From the NCBI GenBank assembly GCA_963794385.1, contig CAWCDT010000014.1:1-64000 (forward strand): a stretch of DNA of 64,000 nt, given 5' to 3'. How positions within the stretch are numbered: the first letter of the stretch is position 1; each line of letters starts with the position of its first letter. The notes under the pieces are model-generated. The model did no database searches. It had not been told where the DNA came from and worked only from the letters and a program-made list of their open reading frames with translations. A program made the position numbers and the translations under genes. Source of the stretch: Gaiellasilicea sp963794385 (lineage in GTDB: Bacteria; Actinomycetota; Thermoleophilia; Gaiellales; Gaiellaceae). Of the stretch, positions 36,887 to 46,093 are shown in pieces.

Positions 36887-38098
36887 CGAGGCCCATGATA
36901 CGAGCGTCGTCTCCCGCGGCCTGCTCGCGCTCTCGCCGTCGTCGGCGCATGAGAACGAGGCCGGCGCACGGCGCGGCAGTCACCACTGCGGCGAGTGCAG
37001 CGGCCGCGAGGGCGAAGGGGATCGGCGCCGGCTCACCGGTCCCCGAAAAGGCCGCTGGCACCGGCGTCGGCGCCCGCGCTCCGTCCACGGGCCGCACAGC
37101 GTCTCTCGGCACGCTCGTGAGTGGTGCGGCAACGTCCGGGCGGCGGCTCCGGATCGCCGGGCGTCGGAGGAGTCGTCGTCGGCTTCGACTGCGGGCGCAC
37201 CGTCGACAAGGACTTCGACTCCGGCCGCACACGTCGAGCCGCAGCCGGCAACGGCGTCACAGGCGTCCGTGCTGCAGGGCGCGGAGCGCGCTCCGCCGCC
37301 GGCTGAGCCGGAGGACGACGCCGCGTCACGACGTTCGCGAGGGGCGGCTCGGCAGCACGGTCGTGCTCCGCAGGCGCCGCGACGACCGGTCGCTGCGCGG
37401 CCGCCTCTCCGCGTCGGGACCGCAGGCGCCATAACCGCCGCCGGCACCGGCGGCGCGGACGCCGCCGGCTCGCCGGCGACGGCGGGCGGGGACCCGACGT
37501 GCACTGGCTGCTGGGGCGCCGTTGCCTCCTCGACAACAGCAGGCGGTTGCGCCGCAGCCGGTCCCGGTGCGGGCACCGGCGCGGGGGCCGGCTCCGACAC
37601 CGGCACGGGAGGCGGCGGGGTCGCCGCGACGGGCTCGGGCGGGCGCGGCGGGAGCAGCCCGAGCGGGTCGACGTATCCCTCCGGCTCCGAGGCCACACGG
37701 ACGCCGAGATGAACGTGCGGTGACGGGGTGACCGCGTCGTCGCTCGCGCCGACGACCCCGACCACATCGCCCTCGCCGACAACGTCGCCCCGCGCCACCT
37801 CGGCCGAGGCGAGCTGGAGCAGCGTCACGGCGTAGCCGGTGTCGGTCTGGATCGTGACCGCGCGACCGCCGTTCGGAACGGCGCCGGCGAAGGACACGGT
37901 GCCCGCTGCCGGGGCGGCGACGGAGGCGCCGAGCTCGGCGCCGATGTCGACGCCGCGGTGCTGCCCGCCCGCGTACGGGTCGGGGCCGAGCGAGAACGGG
38001 CGCAGCACCTGGCCGGAGACGGGCCAGGTCCAGGCGGTTGCGGCCGGCGCGGCGGCGAGCGCCGCCAGGACAACCGCGAAAACGAGCACACGCCGCAT
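36883..38098 (-). CDS. M23 (LytM-type) peptidase with Pro-rich linker and C-terminal anchor; frameshifted
   Basis: From ATG 38098 a signal peptide (RRVLVFAVVLAALAAAPAAT) leads to an M23 domain (GQHRGVDIGAELGASV, PSPHVHLGVRV). A long Pro/Ala/Val linker then loses frame near 37425; a second frame carries AEHDRAAEPPLANVVTRR and PTTTPPTPGDPEPPP, and near 37150 a third carries a membrane helix (FALAAAALAAVVTAAPCAGL) and RRRRRERE. The whole reads as a surface-anchored peptidoglycan peptidase, possibly non-catalytic: HxxxD and HxH are visible, but I could not check all zinc ligands. The true stop is uncertain; an ATGA overlap with metG is one option. Confidence 0.65.
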
Positions 38099-38152
38099 GA
38101 GGACCGCCTTCGTCGTCGAGAAGAGCAACTGCGACGACGCTAGCGGCAACGT

Positions 38153-38974
38153 TCAGCGCGTTTTCAACGATTTCTCGTACAGAGTGTTACGGGAAATGCG
38201 CGTCAGGCGGGCGACAACGTCGGCGGACTGACGGCGCGGCAGTCCTGCCTCGACGAGCGCGACGACCGCGGCGAGCGCATCCTCTTCATCTGCGCCGCGA
38301 CGCTCCACGCTCGCGCCCGCGCCGACGACGAGCGTGATCTCCCCCTTCGGCGGCTCCCCGAACCTGGCGGCGACGTCGGCAGCCGTCCCCCGCACCACCT
38401 CCTCGAAGCGCTTCGTCAGCTCGCGACAGACGGCTACCGGCCGGTCCGGCAGCGCCGCCGCGAGCGAACGGAGCGTCGCCGGGAGCCGCTGCGGCGACTC
38501 GAACGCAACGGCCGGATGCGGCCAGGCGGCGAGCTCGGCCCACACGGCGGCGAGCGCCTGCTCGCCGCGCGGCAGGTATCCGAGAAACTGGAACCGCTCT
38601 CCGGCCAGCCCGCTCGCCACGAGGGCGGTCTCGACGGCGGACGCGCCAGGCAGGACCGTCACGGGCACGCCTGCTTCGAGCGCCGCCGCGATCAGCCGGG
38701 CGCCAGGGTCGTTCACGCCGGGAAGACCCGCGTCGGAGACGAGCGCGATCCGTGCTCCCGCCTCGAGCCGCGGCACGAGCTCGTGCGTCCGTTTCGCCTC
38801 GTTGTGACGGTGGTAGCTGAGCAGGGTCGCCGCGACGCCATGGCGGTCGAGCAGCGCCCTCGTCCGGCGGGTGTCCTCGCAGAGGACGAGCTCGGCCTCG
38901 GCGAGCTCGCGCAGGACCCTCAACGTGACGTCCTCGAGGTTTCCGATCGGCGTCGCGCAGACCGCGAGCGGCAC
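38153..38974 (-). CDS. rsmI: 16S rRNA (cytidine1402-2'-O)-methyltransferase
   Basis: 273 residues from GTG 38974. Motifs: VCATPIGNLEDVTLRVLREL, LCEDTRRTRALL, LVSDAGLPGVNDPGARL, VTVLPGASAVETALVASGL, FLGYLPR and AVCRELTKRFEEVVRG, all typical of RsmI. It 2'-O-methylates C1402 in the 16S decoding centre. A C-terminal helical extension (RRQSADVVARLTRISRNTLY) is common. It lies 10 bases from the ROK gene on the same strand. Confidence 0.93.
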   Translation of the reverse strand: MPLAVCATPIGNLEDVTLRVLRELAEAELVLCEDTRRTRALLDRHGVAATLLSYHRHNEAKRTHELVPRLEAGARIALVSDAGLPGVNDPGARLIAAALEAGVPVTVLPGASAVETALVASGLAGERFQFLGYLPRGEQALAAVWAELAAWPHPAVAFESPQRLPATLRSLAAALPDRPVAVCRELTKRFEEVVRGTAADVAARFGEPPKGEITLVVGAGASVERRGADEEDALAAVVALVEAGLPRRQSADVVARLTRISRNTLYEKSLKTR

Positions 38975-38984
38975 TAGTGCTCCA

Positions 38985-39878
38985 TTAGAGAGCCTCGAGT
39001 GCGAGCAGCCCGGCGCCGACCAGGCCTGCGTCGGACCCGAGCTCGGCCGGCACGATCCGCAGCCCCGCACGCGCCGGCTCGAGCGCCTCACGGCGCGCGA
39101 CCTCGAGCGCCGGCGGGAAGAGGAACCTCGACGCGGCCAGCCCGAAGCCGCCGCCGACGACGACGAGCTCGGGCGAGAAGATGTTCGTGAAGGTCCCGAT
39201 CGCGGCGCCGAGCAGGCGTCCGATCTGCGTCAGCGCCTCGATCGCCTCCTCGTCGCCTCCCTCCGCCCGGTCGACCAGCAGCTCGGCCGTCGCGCCCTCG
39301 CCCCAGAGCGCGATCGCCGCGCGGTCGGCCGCGTTGCCGGAGGCGACCGCCTCCAGATGCCCGCGGCCGGTGCACGTGCCCTGGCAGGGCGGCCCGTCCG
39401 CGACCACGACCGCGTGCCCGAGCTCGGCCCAGCCGCGGTAGAGCGCCCCGTCGACGACGAGACCGCCGCCCACGCCGGTGCCGAGCGTGAGCATGACAAG
39501 GCTGCGCTTCCCCCGGCCCGCGCCCAGCCTCCACTCCGACAGGGCGGCGACGTTCGCATCGTTCTCGACGGCGACCGGGACGCCGAACCGCGGACGCAGC
39601 TCGTCGGCGAGCGAGACGTCCCCGAGTGGGATGTTGATCGAGCCGAGCACCCGCCCGTTGGAGCGGTCGAGCACGGACGGGACGCCGAAGCCGATCGCGC
39701 CGAGCCCGTCGCCTGCAAGCGGCTCGATCGCGGCCGCGATCCCGTCGATGAGCTCCGCCTGGGACTCGGTCGGCGTCGGCACCTCACGGCGGTCGAGGAC
39801 CCGGCCCTCGCCGTCGATCGACCCGGCGAGGATCTTCGTGCCGCCGAGATCGACGCCGATGACTCGTTTGGCGCTCAC
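38985..39878 (-). CDS. ROK-family sugar kinase (glucokinase-like)
   Basis: 297 residues: phosphate-1 loop IGVDLGGTKILAGSID, GFGVPSVLDRSNG, VENDANVAALSEW (catalytic Asp), LTLGTGVGGGLV and LVVVGGGFGLAAS. The ROK zinc motif is a variant (PPCQGTCTGRGHLE), with His where the last Cys of CxCGxxGC usually sits. No DNA-binding domain is present, so it is a kinase rather than a repressor; glucose is the most likely substrate. It is divergent from the LCP gene with 26 bases between starts. Confidence 0.85.
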   Translation of the reverse strand: MSAKRVIGVDLGGTKILAGSIDGEGRVLDRREVPTPTESQAELIDGIAAAIEPLAGDGLGAIGFGVPSVLDRSNGRVLGSINIPLGDVSLADELRPRFGVPVAVENDANVAALSEWRLGAGRGKRSLVMLTLGTGVGGGLVVDGALYRGWAELGHAVVVADGPPCQGTCTGRGHLEAVASGNAADRAAIALWGEGATAELLVDRAEGGDEEAIEALTQIGRLLGAAIGTFTNIFSPELVVVGGGFGLAASRFLFPPALEVARREALEPARAGLRIVPAELGSDAGLVGAGLLALEAL

Positions 39879-39904
39879 AGGCCGCGGCTACCATACCCGG
39901 CCGG

Positions 39905-41054
39905 ATGGCGCACGGAGAAAAGCCCTACCGGGTCTACAAGGGCGGCCGGGTGAGGGGCAAAGTGCCGTCGACGCCCCGCCCGGAACGCCAGAAACGGACG
40001 GACGACCGCCCCGCCGACGCGCCTGGTCGCCCACGCTGGGGACGCAGGATCGGGCTCGCCGTGTTCCTGCTCGTACTGCTCACCGTCGTCTGGCTGGTCG
40101 CGGGCTTCCTCTCCTTCCGCAGCGGCGTCGAGGACGCGAACGCCCGCCTGCCGAAAGCGGTCGAGGCGAGCCTCGCCCCGCAGGACGGCCTCCTGGCCTC
40201 GAAGCCGTCGCTGATCCTGCTGCTCGGCACGGACGGCGACTCGACGGCGGCGAGGGCCGACGCACGCCGTTCCGACTCGATCCTGCTCGTCCGCACCGAC
40301 CCGGGACGCAACCGGCTCTCGTACCTCTCGATCCCGCGCGACCTGCGCGTCGACATCCCCGGCTTCGGGCCGAACAAGATCAACGCCGCCTTCCAGCTCG
40401 GCGGGCCCACCCTGACGATGCGGACCGTCCGCGCGCTCACGGGGCTGCAGCCGAACCACGTCGTCATGGTCGACTTCGAGGACTTCCGCAGCGTCATCGA
40501 CGCGCTCGGCGGGGTCGAGGTCGACGTGCCGAAGCCGATCCTGTCGAACCGCTTCGACTGCCCCTACCCGACCGAGGCCCGCTGCCAAGAGTGGCAGGGC
40601 TGGCGGTTCGAGAAGGGCAAGCAGACGATGAACGGCCAGCGCGCCCTGGTCTACTCGCGCGTGCGCGAGAACCGGCTCGACCCGTCCGAGAACGACCTCA
40701 CCCGCGGGGAGCGGCAGCAGGCGGTCGTCTCGGCGATGACGGACAAGCTCGTCGGGCCGGGCACGTTCCTCAAGCTTCCCGTTCATCGGCGCCGACCTCG
40801 CGAAGCCGCTCACGACCGATCTCTCGGCCGGGCAGCTGCTCCAGCTCGGCTGGGTGCGGTTCCGCGCCAACGCCGACCGGGCCCTCCACTGCCGCCTCGG
40901 CGGCGAGCCGTCGGTCGTCGGGGGTGAGTCGGTGCTGATCGGCTCGGAGGAGAACTCCTCGACCCTGGCGATGTTCACGGGTCTGTCGGCCCCCCAGCCG
41001 CCCCGACCCGGGACGACATTCGGAGCCGGCTGCAGGGTCGGCAGCGGGGTCTAG
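39905..41054 (+). CDS. LytR-CpsA-Psr (LCP) family protein with an apparent frameshift
   Basis: From ATG 39905: a cytoplasmic basic tail, one transmembrane helix (IGLAVFLLVLLTVVWLVAGF) and the LCP catalytic domain (ILLLGTDGD, ARRSDSILLVRTDP, LSIPRDLRVDIPG, KINAAFQLGG, RALVYSRVREN). At FLKLP near 40783 the frame breaks and the neighbour continues FIGADLAKPLTTDLSAGQLL to GSGV and a stop at 41052; one extra C in CCCG explains it. LCP proteins attach anionic polymers to peptidoglycan. The stop overlaps the convergent fmdB stop (CTAG). Confidence 0.85.
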
Positions 41055-41329
41055 TCGGCCGCGGCGGCCTTCTTCTCGCCGCTCTCGGACTTCTTGTCCG
41101 AGGAGGAGTCGCCCGAACCGTCCTTCGCGGCGTCGCCTTTCTTCCGCGAGCCGCGGCCGTAGTCGGTCGTGTAGAACCCCGAGCCCTTGAAATGGACCGA
41201 GACCGGGTACAGCACCTTCTCGACCGGGCTCTTGCCGCACACTTCGCACCGCTCTGCGGGCGGGTCCGTCATCCGCTGGAAGAGCTCGAAGACGTGCCCG
41301 TCGGGACAGCGGTACTCGTAGATCGGCAT
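41051..41329 (-). CDS. FmdB-family zinc ribbon protein
   Basis: 92 residues from ATG 41329. The N-terminus MPIYEYRCPDGHVFELFQ with RCEVCGKSPVEKVL is the FmdB/CxxC zinc-ribbon domain; the first knuckle here has one Cys and His (RCPDGH) and the second is CEVC. PVSVHFKGSGFYTTDY is the conserved end of the domain, followed by a Lys/Ser/Asp tail. Function is poorly known (regulatory in some bacteria). Divergent from the next gene by 37 bases. Confidence 0.88.
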   Translation of the reverse strand: MPIYEYRCPDGHVFELFQRMTDPPAERCEVCGKSPVEKVLYPVSVHFKGSGFYTTDYGRGSRKKGDAAKDGSGDSSSDKKSESGEKKAAAAD

Positions 41330-41366
41330 GGCGGCGAACGGTAGCAGCGACAATCGACAGAACTCC

Positions 41367-42974
41367 ATGAGCGATACCGTCGAGACAACGCGGATCGGAG
41401 CCCGTGAAGGCGCTGCTGCGCGCGCCTGGGTCGAAGCGCACTGGTTCCCGCTCGGCGTCGCCGCGATCGCAATCGCCGGCGCCGGCTTCCTCTTCCACCA
41501 GCTGCTCGCATGGCCGCCACATGAGGACGAGGCGCTGCCGCTCTTCGTCGGACGCCACCCGCTCGGCGAGCTCTTCCAGGTCGTGCTCGAGGAACGCGGC
41601 GGCGCGCCGCTCCACTTCCTACTCGCCTGGGCGGTCGCCCACCTCGACCTCGGGCTCGAGGGGCTGCGCGCATTGTCGGCCGTGTTCGCCGTCGCGAGCC
41701 TGCCGGTCGTCGCCCTGCTCGCGGCGCGGCTCGGAGGGCGGCTGCACGCGCTCTACGCCACCGCGGTCGTCGCGGCGAGCTGGACGTTCCTCTTCCACGG
41801 CGTCTACGGACGGATGTACAGCCTCTTCCTCCTCACGAGCGCGTTGTCGTACCTCGCGCTGCTGCGGGCGCTCGAGCGCGGCGGACGCACGGCGTGGTCG
41901 CTCTGGGCGCTCGCGGTTCTCGCGACCGTGGCGACGCACCCGTACGGGGCGCTCGTGCTCGCGTCGCAGGGGGTCTTTGTCGTCGCCGCGCGACGCGACC
42001 GGCTGCGTGAGGCGCTCTGGGCGTTCGGGGCCGTCGCCGTGCTCGGGATCCCGTTCTGGCTCACCGACCTCGTCCTCGCGGGCCGCTTCGACGCGGGCGT
42101 TTCCGGGGACGGGCGGCTCGACGTCTTCGAATTCGTCTGGCGCGCCGCCGGGGACTTCACCGCCGGCTTCCCGGTGCTGCCTGCCGTGCTCGTCGCGGCC
42201 GCAGCGGGGCTCGCCGTGCTGCCGTACCAGACCCGTGTCCTGACGGCATGCGCCGCGATCGTGCCGCTCGTCGCGCTCGTGGTCGCGCGCAGCACGGGCT
42301 CGCCCGAGACCAGGCACCTGATCTTCCTGCTCCCGTTCCTCGCCCTTGCTGTGGGAGCGGGACTCGCGAGGCTCGGCCGCGTCTGGGGCGCCGCGGCGCT
42401 CGCGGCGCTCGTCGTCTCGCAGGTCGCGTGGGCCTGGGACCGGACGCCCGAGCTCTTCGAGTGGGAGCCTGAGGTCCGGCAGGAGGCGCGCGCGGATGCG
42501 GCCGCCTACCTCGCCGCGACGACGCGGCCGGACGACGTCCTCCTCGGCTACGACCCGCTCTTCATCCAGGCGTGGGAGCAGCGTCCGGACTTCCCGCTCG
42601 TCGTGCTCCCGCGTGCGGACGCGGATCTCGCCCTCCACAACCTCCTCGATCTCGAGCGACCGCTCGGGCACGGCGTCTGGGTGCTCGACGCGAGCAAGAC
42701 GACGAACGCGGAGCGCTCGCTCGAGATCCCGCGCATCTCGCCGCGGCCCGCCTCGGCGTTCGAGGTCCAGGACTTCGGCCCGTTCCTCGTCATCCGCACC
42801 CGCGCTCCCGTCGTGACGCCCGAGCAGTACCTGCTGCGCGCCGGCCAGGCGATGCTCGTCGGCAAGCGGCTCTTCCTCGGCGACGCCGACATCAACCTGC
42901 CGACGATCGAGCGCGCCGCGCGGGCGCTCCGCGGCTACGGCGCCGACCGCTCGCTCTCGACGAGCTCGCGGTAG
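41367..42974 (+). CDS. GT39/ArnT-like polytopic glycosyltransferase
   Basis: 535 residues from ATG 41367. About ten membrane helices follow a short tail. The first extracytoplasmic loop has PPHEDEALPLFVG, the acidic pair typical of GT-C (PMT/ArnT-like) enzymes that use lipid-linked sugars. A soluble C-terminal region (YDPLFIQAWEQRPDFPLVVL) completes the fold. Donor and acceptor are unknown. The 3' end overlaps the convergent gene at 42935 by 40 bases. Confidence 0.75.
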   Translation: MSDTVETTRIGAREGAAARAWVEAHWFPLGVAAIAIAGAGFLFHQLLAWPPHEDEALPLFVGRHPLGELFQVVLEERGGAPLHFLLAWAVAHLDLGLEGLRALSAVFAVASLPVVALLAARLGGRLHALYATAVVAASWTFLFHGVYGRMYSLFLLTSALSYLALLRALERGGRTAWSLWALAVLATVATHPYGALVLASQGVFVVAARRDRLREALWAFGAVAVLGIPFWLTDLVLAGRFDAGVSGDGRLDVFEFVWRAAGDFTAGFPVLPAVLVAAAAGLAVLPYQTRVLTACAAIVPLVALVVARSTGSPETRHLIFLLPFLALAVGAGLARLGRVWGAAALAALVVSQVAWAWDRTPELFEWEPEVRQEARADAAAYLAATTRPDDVLLGYDPLFIQAWEQRPDFPLVVLPRADADLALHNLLDLERPLGHGVWVLDASKTTNAERSLEIPRISPRPASAFEVQDFGPFLVIRTRAPVVTPEQYLLRAGQAMLVGKRLFLGDADINLPTIERAARALRGYGADRSLSTSSR

Positions 42975-43135
42975 CAGGGAGCGTCCTCGAAGGCGGCGAG
43001 GCCGGCCGGCGTCTCGCGCTTCCGCTCCTTCGGCCGCAGGCGCCGCGCGGCGGCGATCGCGGCGGAGGCGCCGACGGCCGCGCCGACGAGGAACGAGCGC
43101 GTGCGCGAGCGCGAGCGGCGTGACTCACCGTCCAT
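42935..43135 (-). CDS. Small basic protein with possible membrane segment
   Basis: 66 residues: Arg/Ser-rich start (GESRRSRSRTRS), a short hydrophobic stretch (FLVGAAVGASAAIAAA), a basic patch (RRLRPKERKR) and a conserved-looking end AFEDAPCYRELVESE with one Cys. It is divergent from the kinase gene at 43153, with 17 bases between starts, and converges on the GT39 gene. Function unknown. Confidence 0.55.
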   Translation of the reverse strand: MDGESRRSRSRTRSFLVGAAVGASAAIAAARRLRPKERKRETPAGLAAFEDAPCYRELVESERSAP

Positions 43136-43152
43136 GGGAGGATCGTACGCAG

Positions 43153-43944
43153 ATGATCGTCAGCCTCGGCGACCTGCTGCTGGACGTGATCGTCCGCCTG
43201 CACCAACCCCTTGCGGCGGGCGCCGACGCCGACGCGACCACGCAGCTGGGCCCCGGCGGCCAGGCGGCGAACGTCGCCGCGTGGGTGGCCGAGCTGGGCG
43301 GGAAGGCGCGCTTCGTCGGCAAGCGGGCGGACGACGAGGCGGGTGGGATCGCGGCGCGCCGCCTCGAGGCCTACGGGGTCGACGTGCGCGGTCCCGTCGT
43401 GGACGGCCGGACCGGCACAGTCGTCTCGCTCGTCGCGGCCGACGGCTCGCGCACGATGGCCTCCGACCGCGGCGTGTCGCCCGAGCTCCACGCCGACGAG
43501 CTCGACCCCGCCTGGCTCGACGGCTGCAGCCATCTCCATCTTCCCGGCTACTCGCTCCTGCGGGCGCCGATCGACGAGGCGGCGCTGCGCGCCGCGGGGT
43601 CGGCGCCGCGGCTGAGCGTCGATCTCTCCTCCTGGAGCGCGATCCGGGACTTCGGACCGGAGCGGTTCCGCGCACGCCTCGAGGCACTCCGGCCGGCGAT
43701 CGTGTTCGCGAACGAGGACGAAGAGCGGATCCTGGGCGGCCCGCTCGAGGGCTGCGAGTGGGTGCTGAAACGCGGCCCGCTCGGCGCCCGCTTCGGCGGG
43801 CTGGAGTTGCCGGCGGTCGCCGCCGAGGTGGTCGACACGACCGGAGCCGGCGATGCGCTCGCCGCCGGCTACCTCGTCGGCGGTCCCGAGCTCGCCCTTG
43901 CCGCCGCGGCCCGGTGCGTCGCGAAACTAGGCTCGATGCCGTGA
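43153..43944 (+). CDS. PfkB-family kinase, probable pseudouridine kinase
   Basis: 263 residues from ATG 43153 (IVSLGDLLLDVIVRL). The PfkB glycine signature LGPGGQAANVAAWVAELGG and the catalytic DTTGAGDALAAGY are intact, with FVGKRADDEAGG and NEDEERILGG between. The stop overlaps the next gene, a PsuG-type glycosidase, by four bases. That coupling suggests this enzyme is PsuK, which makes pseudouridine 5'-phosphate. Ribokinase or another sugar kinase remains possible from sequence alone. Confidence 0.8.
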   Translation: MIVSLGDLLLDVIVRLHQPLAAGADADATTQLGPGGQAANVAAWVAELGGKARFVGKRADDEAGGIAARRLEAYGVDVRGPVVDGRTGTVVSLVAADGSRTMASDRGVSPELHADELDPAWLDGCSHLHLPGYSLLRAPIDEAALRAAGSAPRLSVDLSSWSAIRDFGPERFRARLEALRPAIVFANEDEERILGGPLEGCEWVLKRGPLGARFGGLELPAVAAEVVDTTGAGDALAAGYLVGGPELALAAAARCVAKLGSMP

Positions 43945-44835
43945 GAGATCTGATCCGGGTCTCGGACGAGGTCGCACACGCGCTTGCGGACCGGGAGGCC
44001 GTGGTCGCGCTCGAGACGACGCTCGTCGCCCACGGCTTCCCGCCCGGCGAGGGCGTCGCGGTGGGCCTCGAGAGCGAGCGGCGCGTGCGCGACGCGGGCG
44101 CCGTCCCCGCCACGATCGGCGTCCTCGACGGCCGGCTGTGCATCGGCCTGTCCGAGGAGGAGCTGGGCCGCTTCACGGCCGACGCCCGCAAGGTGGGCCC
44201 GCGCGACCTGGCTGCCGCAATCGTCCAGGACGCCGTCGGCGCGACGACCGTCGGCGGCACGCTGGCGGCCTGCCGTGCGGCCGGGATCGGGTTCATGGGC
44301 ACCGGCGGGCTCGGCGGCGTCCACCGTGGCTTCCCCGCATCCGCCCGACGTCTCCGCCGATCTCGGCGAGCTCGTCCGCACCGAGGCGCTGATCGTCTCC
44401 TCCGGAGTGAAGTCGATCCTCGACGTGCCCGCGACCGCCGAGCTCCTGGAGACGCTCGGCGTGCCCGTGCTCGGCTTCCGCACCGACGACCTGCCGCTCT
44501 TCTACACCGCGCACGGCGGCCCGCCCGTCTCGGCGCGGGTCGAGTCGGCTCGGGAGGCCGCCGAGGTGGCGCGCGCCCACTGGCGGCTCGGCCGTCACAC
44601 CTCGATCCTGCTCGGGCGTCCGTCCGACGACAGCCTGGACGACGTCGAGCCGTTGATCGAGCAGGCGCTCGCCGAGGCGCACGAACAGGGCATCATGGGC
44701 CAGGCCGTGACCCCCTTCGTCCTCTCCTACCTGCACCGCGAGTCCGGCGGACGCACGCTCGCGGCGAACCGCGAGCTGATCGCGGCCAACGCCCGGCTCG
44801 CGGCGGAGGTCGCCGTCGCCTATGCCGCTCTTTGA
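43941..44835 (+). CDS. psuG: Pseudouridine-5'-phosphate glycosidase with an apparent frameshift
   Basis: GTG 43941 starts a PsuG/IndA-like protein: VALETTLVAHGFPPGEGVAV, VPATIGVLDGRLCIGLSEEE, KVGPRDLAAAIVQDAVGATT and MGTGGLGGVHRGFP. The frame breaks at a C4 run near 44333, and the neighbour continues HPPDVSADLGELVRTEALIV, SGVKSILDVPAT and QGIMGQAVTPFVLSYL. Removing one C restores about 297 residues. It splits pseudouridine 5'-phosphate to uracil and ribose 5-phosphate, consistent with the coupled kinase. Confidence 0.88.
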
Positions 44836-45799
44836 CCGCGTCAAAGACCTGACGCTCGCCGTCGACCGGGTGGAGCTCGAGCACCTCTCCCTCCCGCTCC
44901 GGCACCTGACCCGGCGTACGACGGTCGTCCACCTGCACGGCGGCGGTCACGAGGGGGTCGGCGAGGACGTCAGCTACGAGGAGGAGCTGCAGCTGGCTTT
45001 CACGGAGGACGCCCTCCCCCCGCTCGCGGGCGAGCACACGCTGGAGAGCTTCTCCGGCCTCGTCGCGGCCCAGCCCGGCTACCGGCCCTGGGGGCTCGAA
45101 TCGGCTGCGCTCGACCTTGCGCTCCGCCAGGCGGGGCTCCCGCTGGCGGAGGTCGTCGGCCGCGAGCCGGAGCCGGTCCGCTTCTGCGTCTCGCAGAGCG
45201 CCGTGAAGGAGTTGCTCGCGCTTTACCCGGAGCTCCGCTTCAAGCTCGACGCGAGCGACTCGTGGACGGACGAGGTCGTGGCCGAGCTGGCCGCGACCGG
45301 CGCCGTGGACGTCGTCGACCTGAAGGGGCTGTACGAGGGCGAGTGGGTCGACGCGACGCCGTCGGCCGAGCTCTACGGCCGCGTCGCCGGGGCCTTCCCG
45401 GACGCCTGGCTCGAGGACCCGCGCCTGAACGAGGAGACGCGCCCAGTGCTGGAGCCTCATCGTGACCGGATCACCTGGGACTTCCCGATCCACTCTGTTG
45501 CGGACGTCGACGCGCTCACGTTCGCGCCGCGCTGCCTCAACTCGAAGCCGTCCCGGTTCGGCTCCGTGCGGAACCTCTTCGACTTCTACGACGCGTGCGC
45601 CGAGCGCGGGATCGCGCTCTACGGCGGCGGCCAGTTCGAGCTCGGCCCGGGGCGCTCTCAGATCCAGCACCTCGCCTCGCTCTTCCACGCCGACGCGCCG
45701 AACGACGTCGCGCCGAAGGAGTACAACGACGGCGGGCCGAGGCCCGGACTGCCGCAGAGCCCGCTGCCGCCGCCCGCGCGCGAGCCTGGCTTCCGCTAG
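44822..45799 (+). CDS. Enolase-superfamily-like protein of unknown substrate
   Basis: 325 residues from ATG 44822, overlapping psuG by 14 bases. The N-terminal capping region (ELEHLSLPLRHLTRRTT) and barrel (WGLESAALDLALRQAGLPL, LRFKLDASDSW, VVDLKGLYEG, DAWLEDPRLNE, KPSRFGSVRNLFDFY, LYGGGQFELGPG) resemble the MenC/dipeptide-epimerase branch. The usual KxK and Asp/Glu metal triad is only partly evident. Its coupling to psuG suggests a linked catabolic step, but no reaction can be named. Confidence 0.65.
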   Translation: MPLFDRVKDLTLAVDRVELEHLSLPLRHLTRRTTVVHLHGGGHEGVGEDVSYEEELQLAFTEDALPPLAGEHTLESFSGLVAAQPGYRPWGLESAALDLALRQAGLPLAEVVGREPEPVRFCVSQSAVKELLALYPELRFKLDASDSWTDEVVAELAATGAVDVVDLKGLYEGEWVDATPSAELYGRVAGAFPDAWLEDPRLNEETRPVLEPHRDRITWDFPIHSVADVDALTFAPRCLNSKPSRFGSVRNLFDFYDACAERGIALYGGGQFELGPGRSQIQHLASLFHADAPNDVAPKEYNDGGPRPGLPQSPLPPPAREPGFR

Positions 45800-45805
45800 C
45801 CCTCG

Positions 45806-46093
45806 TTACGCGTCGAGTGTGCCGAGCAGCGTGTCGATCTCGACGAGCTCGAGCGACTGCAGCTTCGCGCTGCCCCGGGCGCCGAGCGCGAGCGAGACCT
45901 TCGCCACAGTCGCCGCGTCTGGCGCCTCGACGATGTTGACGAAGTCGTACTCGCCGAGCGTCGCCCACTGGTGCAGCACCTTCGCTCCGAGCTCCTCGAC
46001 GTCGGCGTTCACCTGACGCAACCGGCTCGGGTTCGCCTTCAGCGTCTGGACGCCCTGCGGCGTGAGCGTCGTGAGCATCAGATAGGTCGGCAT
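45806..46093 (-). CDS. GYD domain protein
   Basis: 95 residues: PTYLMLTTLTPQGVQTLKAN, GAKVLHQWATLGEYDFVNIV and VAKVSLALGARGSAKLQSLE match the small ferredoxin-fold GYD family (GEYD at the signature). The start is supported by GAGGAG at 46100-46105, six bases upstream. It overlaps the upstream membrane gene stop by one base (TGATG). The function is unknown; members dimerise and may bind small ligands. Confidence 0.8.
   Translation of the reverse strand: MPTYLMLTTLTPQGVQTLKANPSRLRQVNADVEELGAKVLHQWATLGEYDFVNIVEAPDAATVAKVSLALGARGSAKLQSLELVEIDTLLGTLDA

Noticed and set aside
37030..37800. Separate genes in each frame of the Pro/Ala-rich segment
   Set aside because: The frames join end to end into one signal-M23-linker-anchor protein, so frameshifts explain them better than overlapping genes.
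39478..40938. 486-codon plus-strand frame over the ROK and LCP genes
   Set aside because: Low-complexity Arg/Pro/Ala shadow with no domain; the true LCP frame and the ROK gene cover it.
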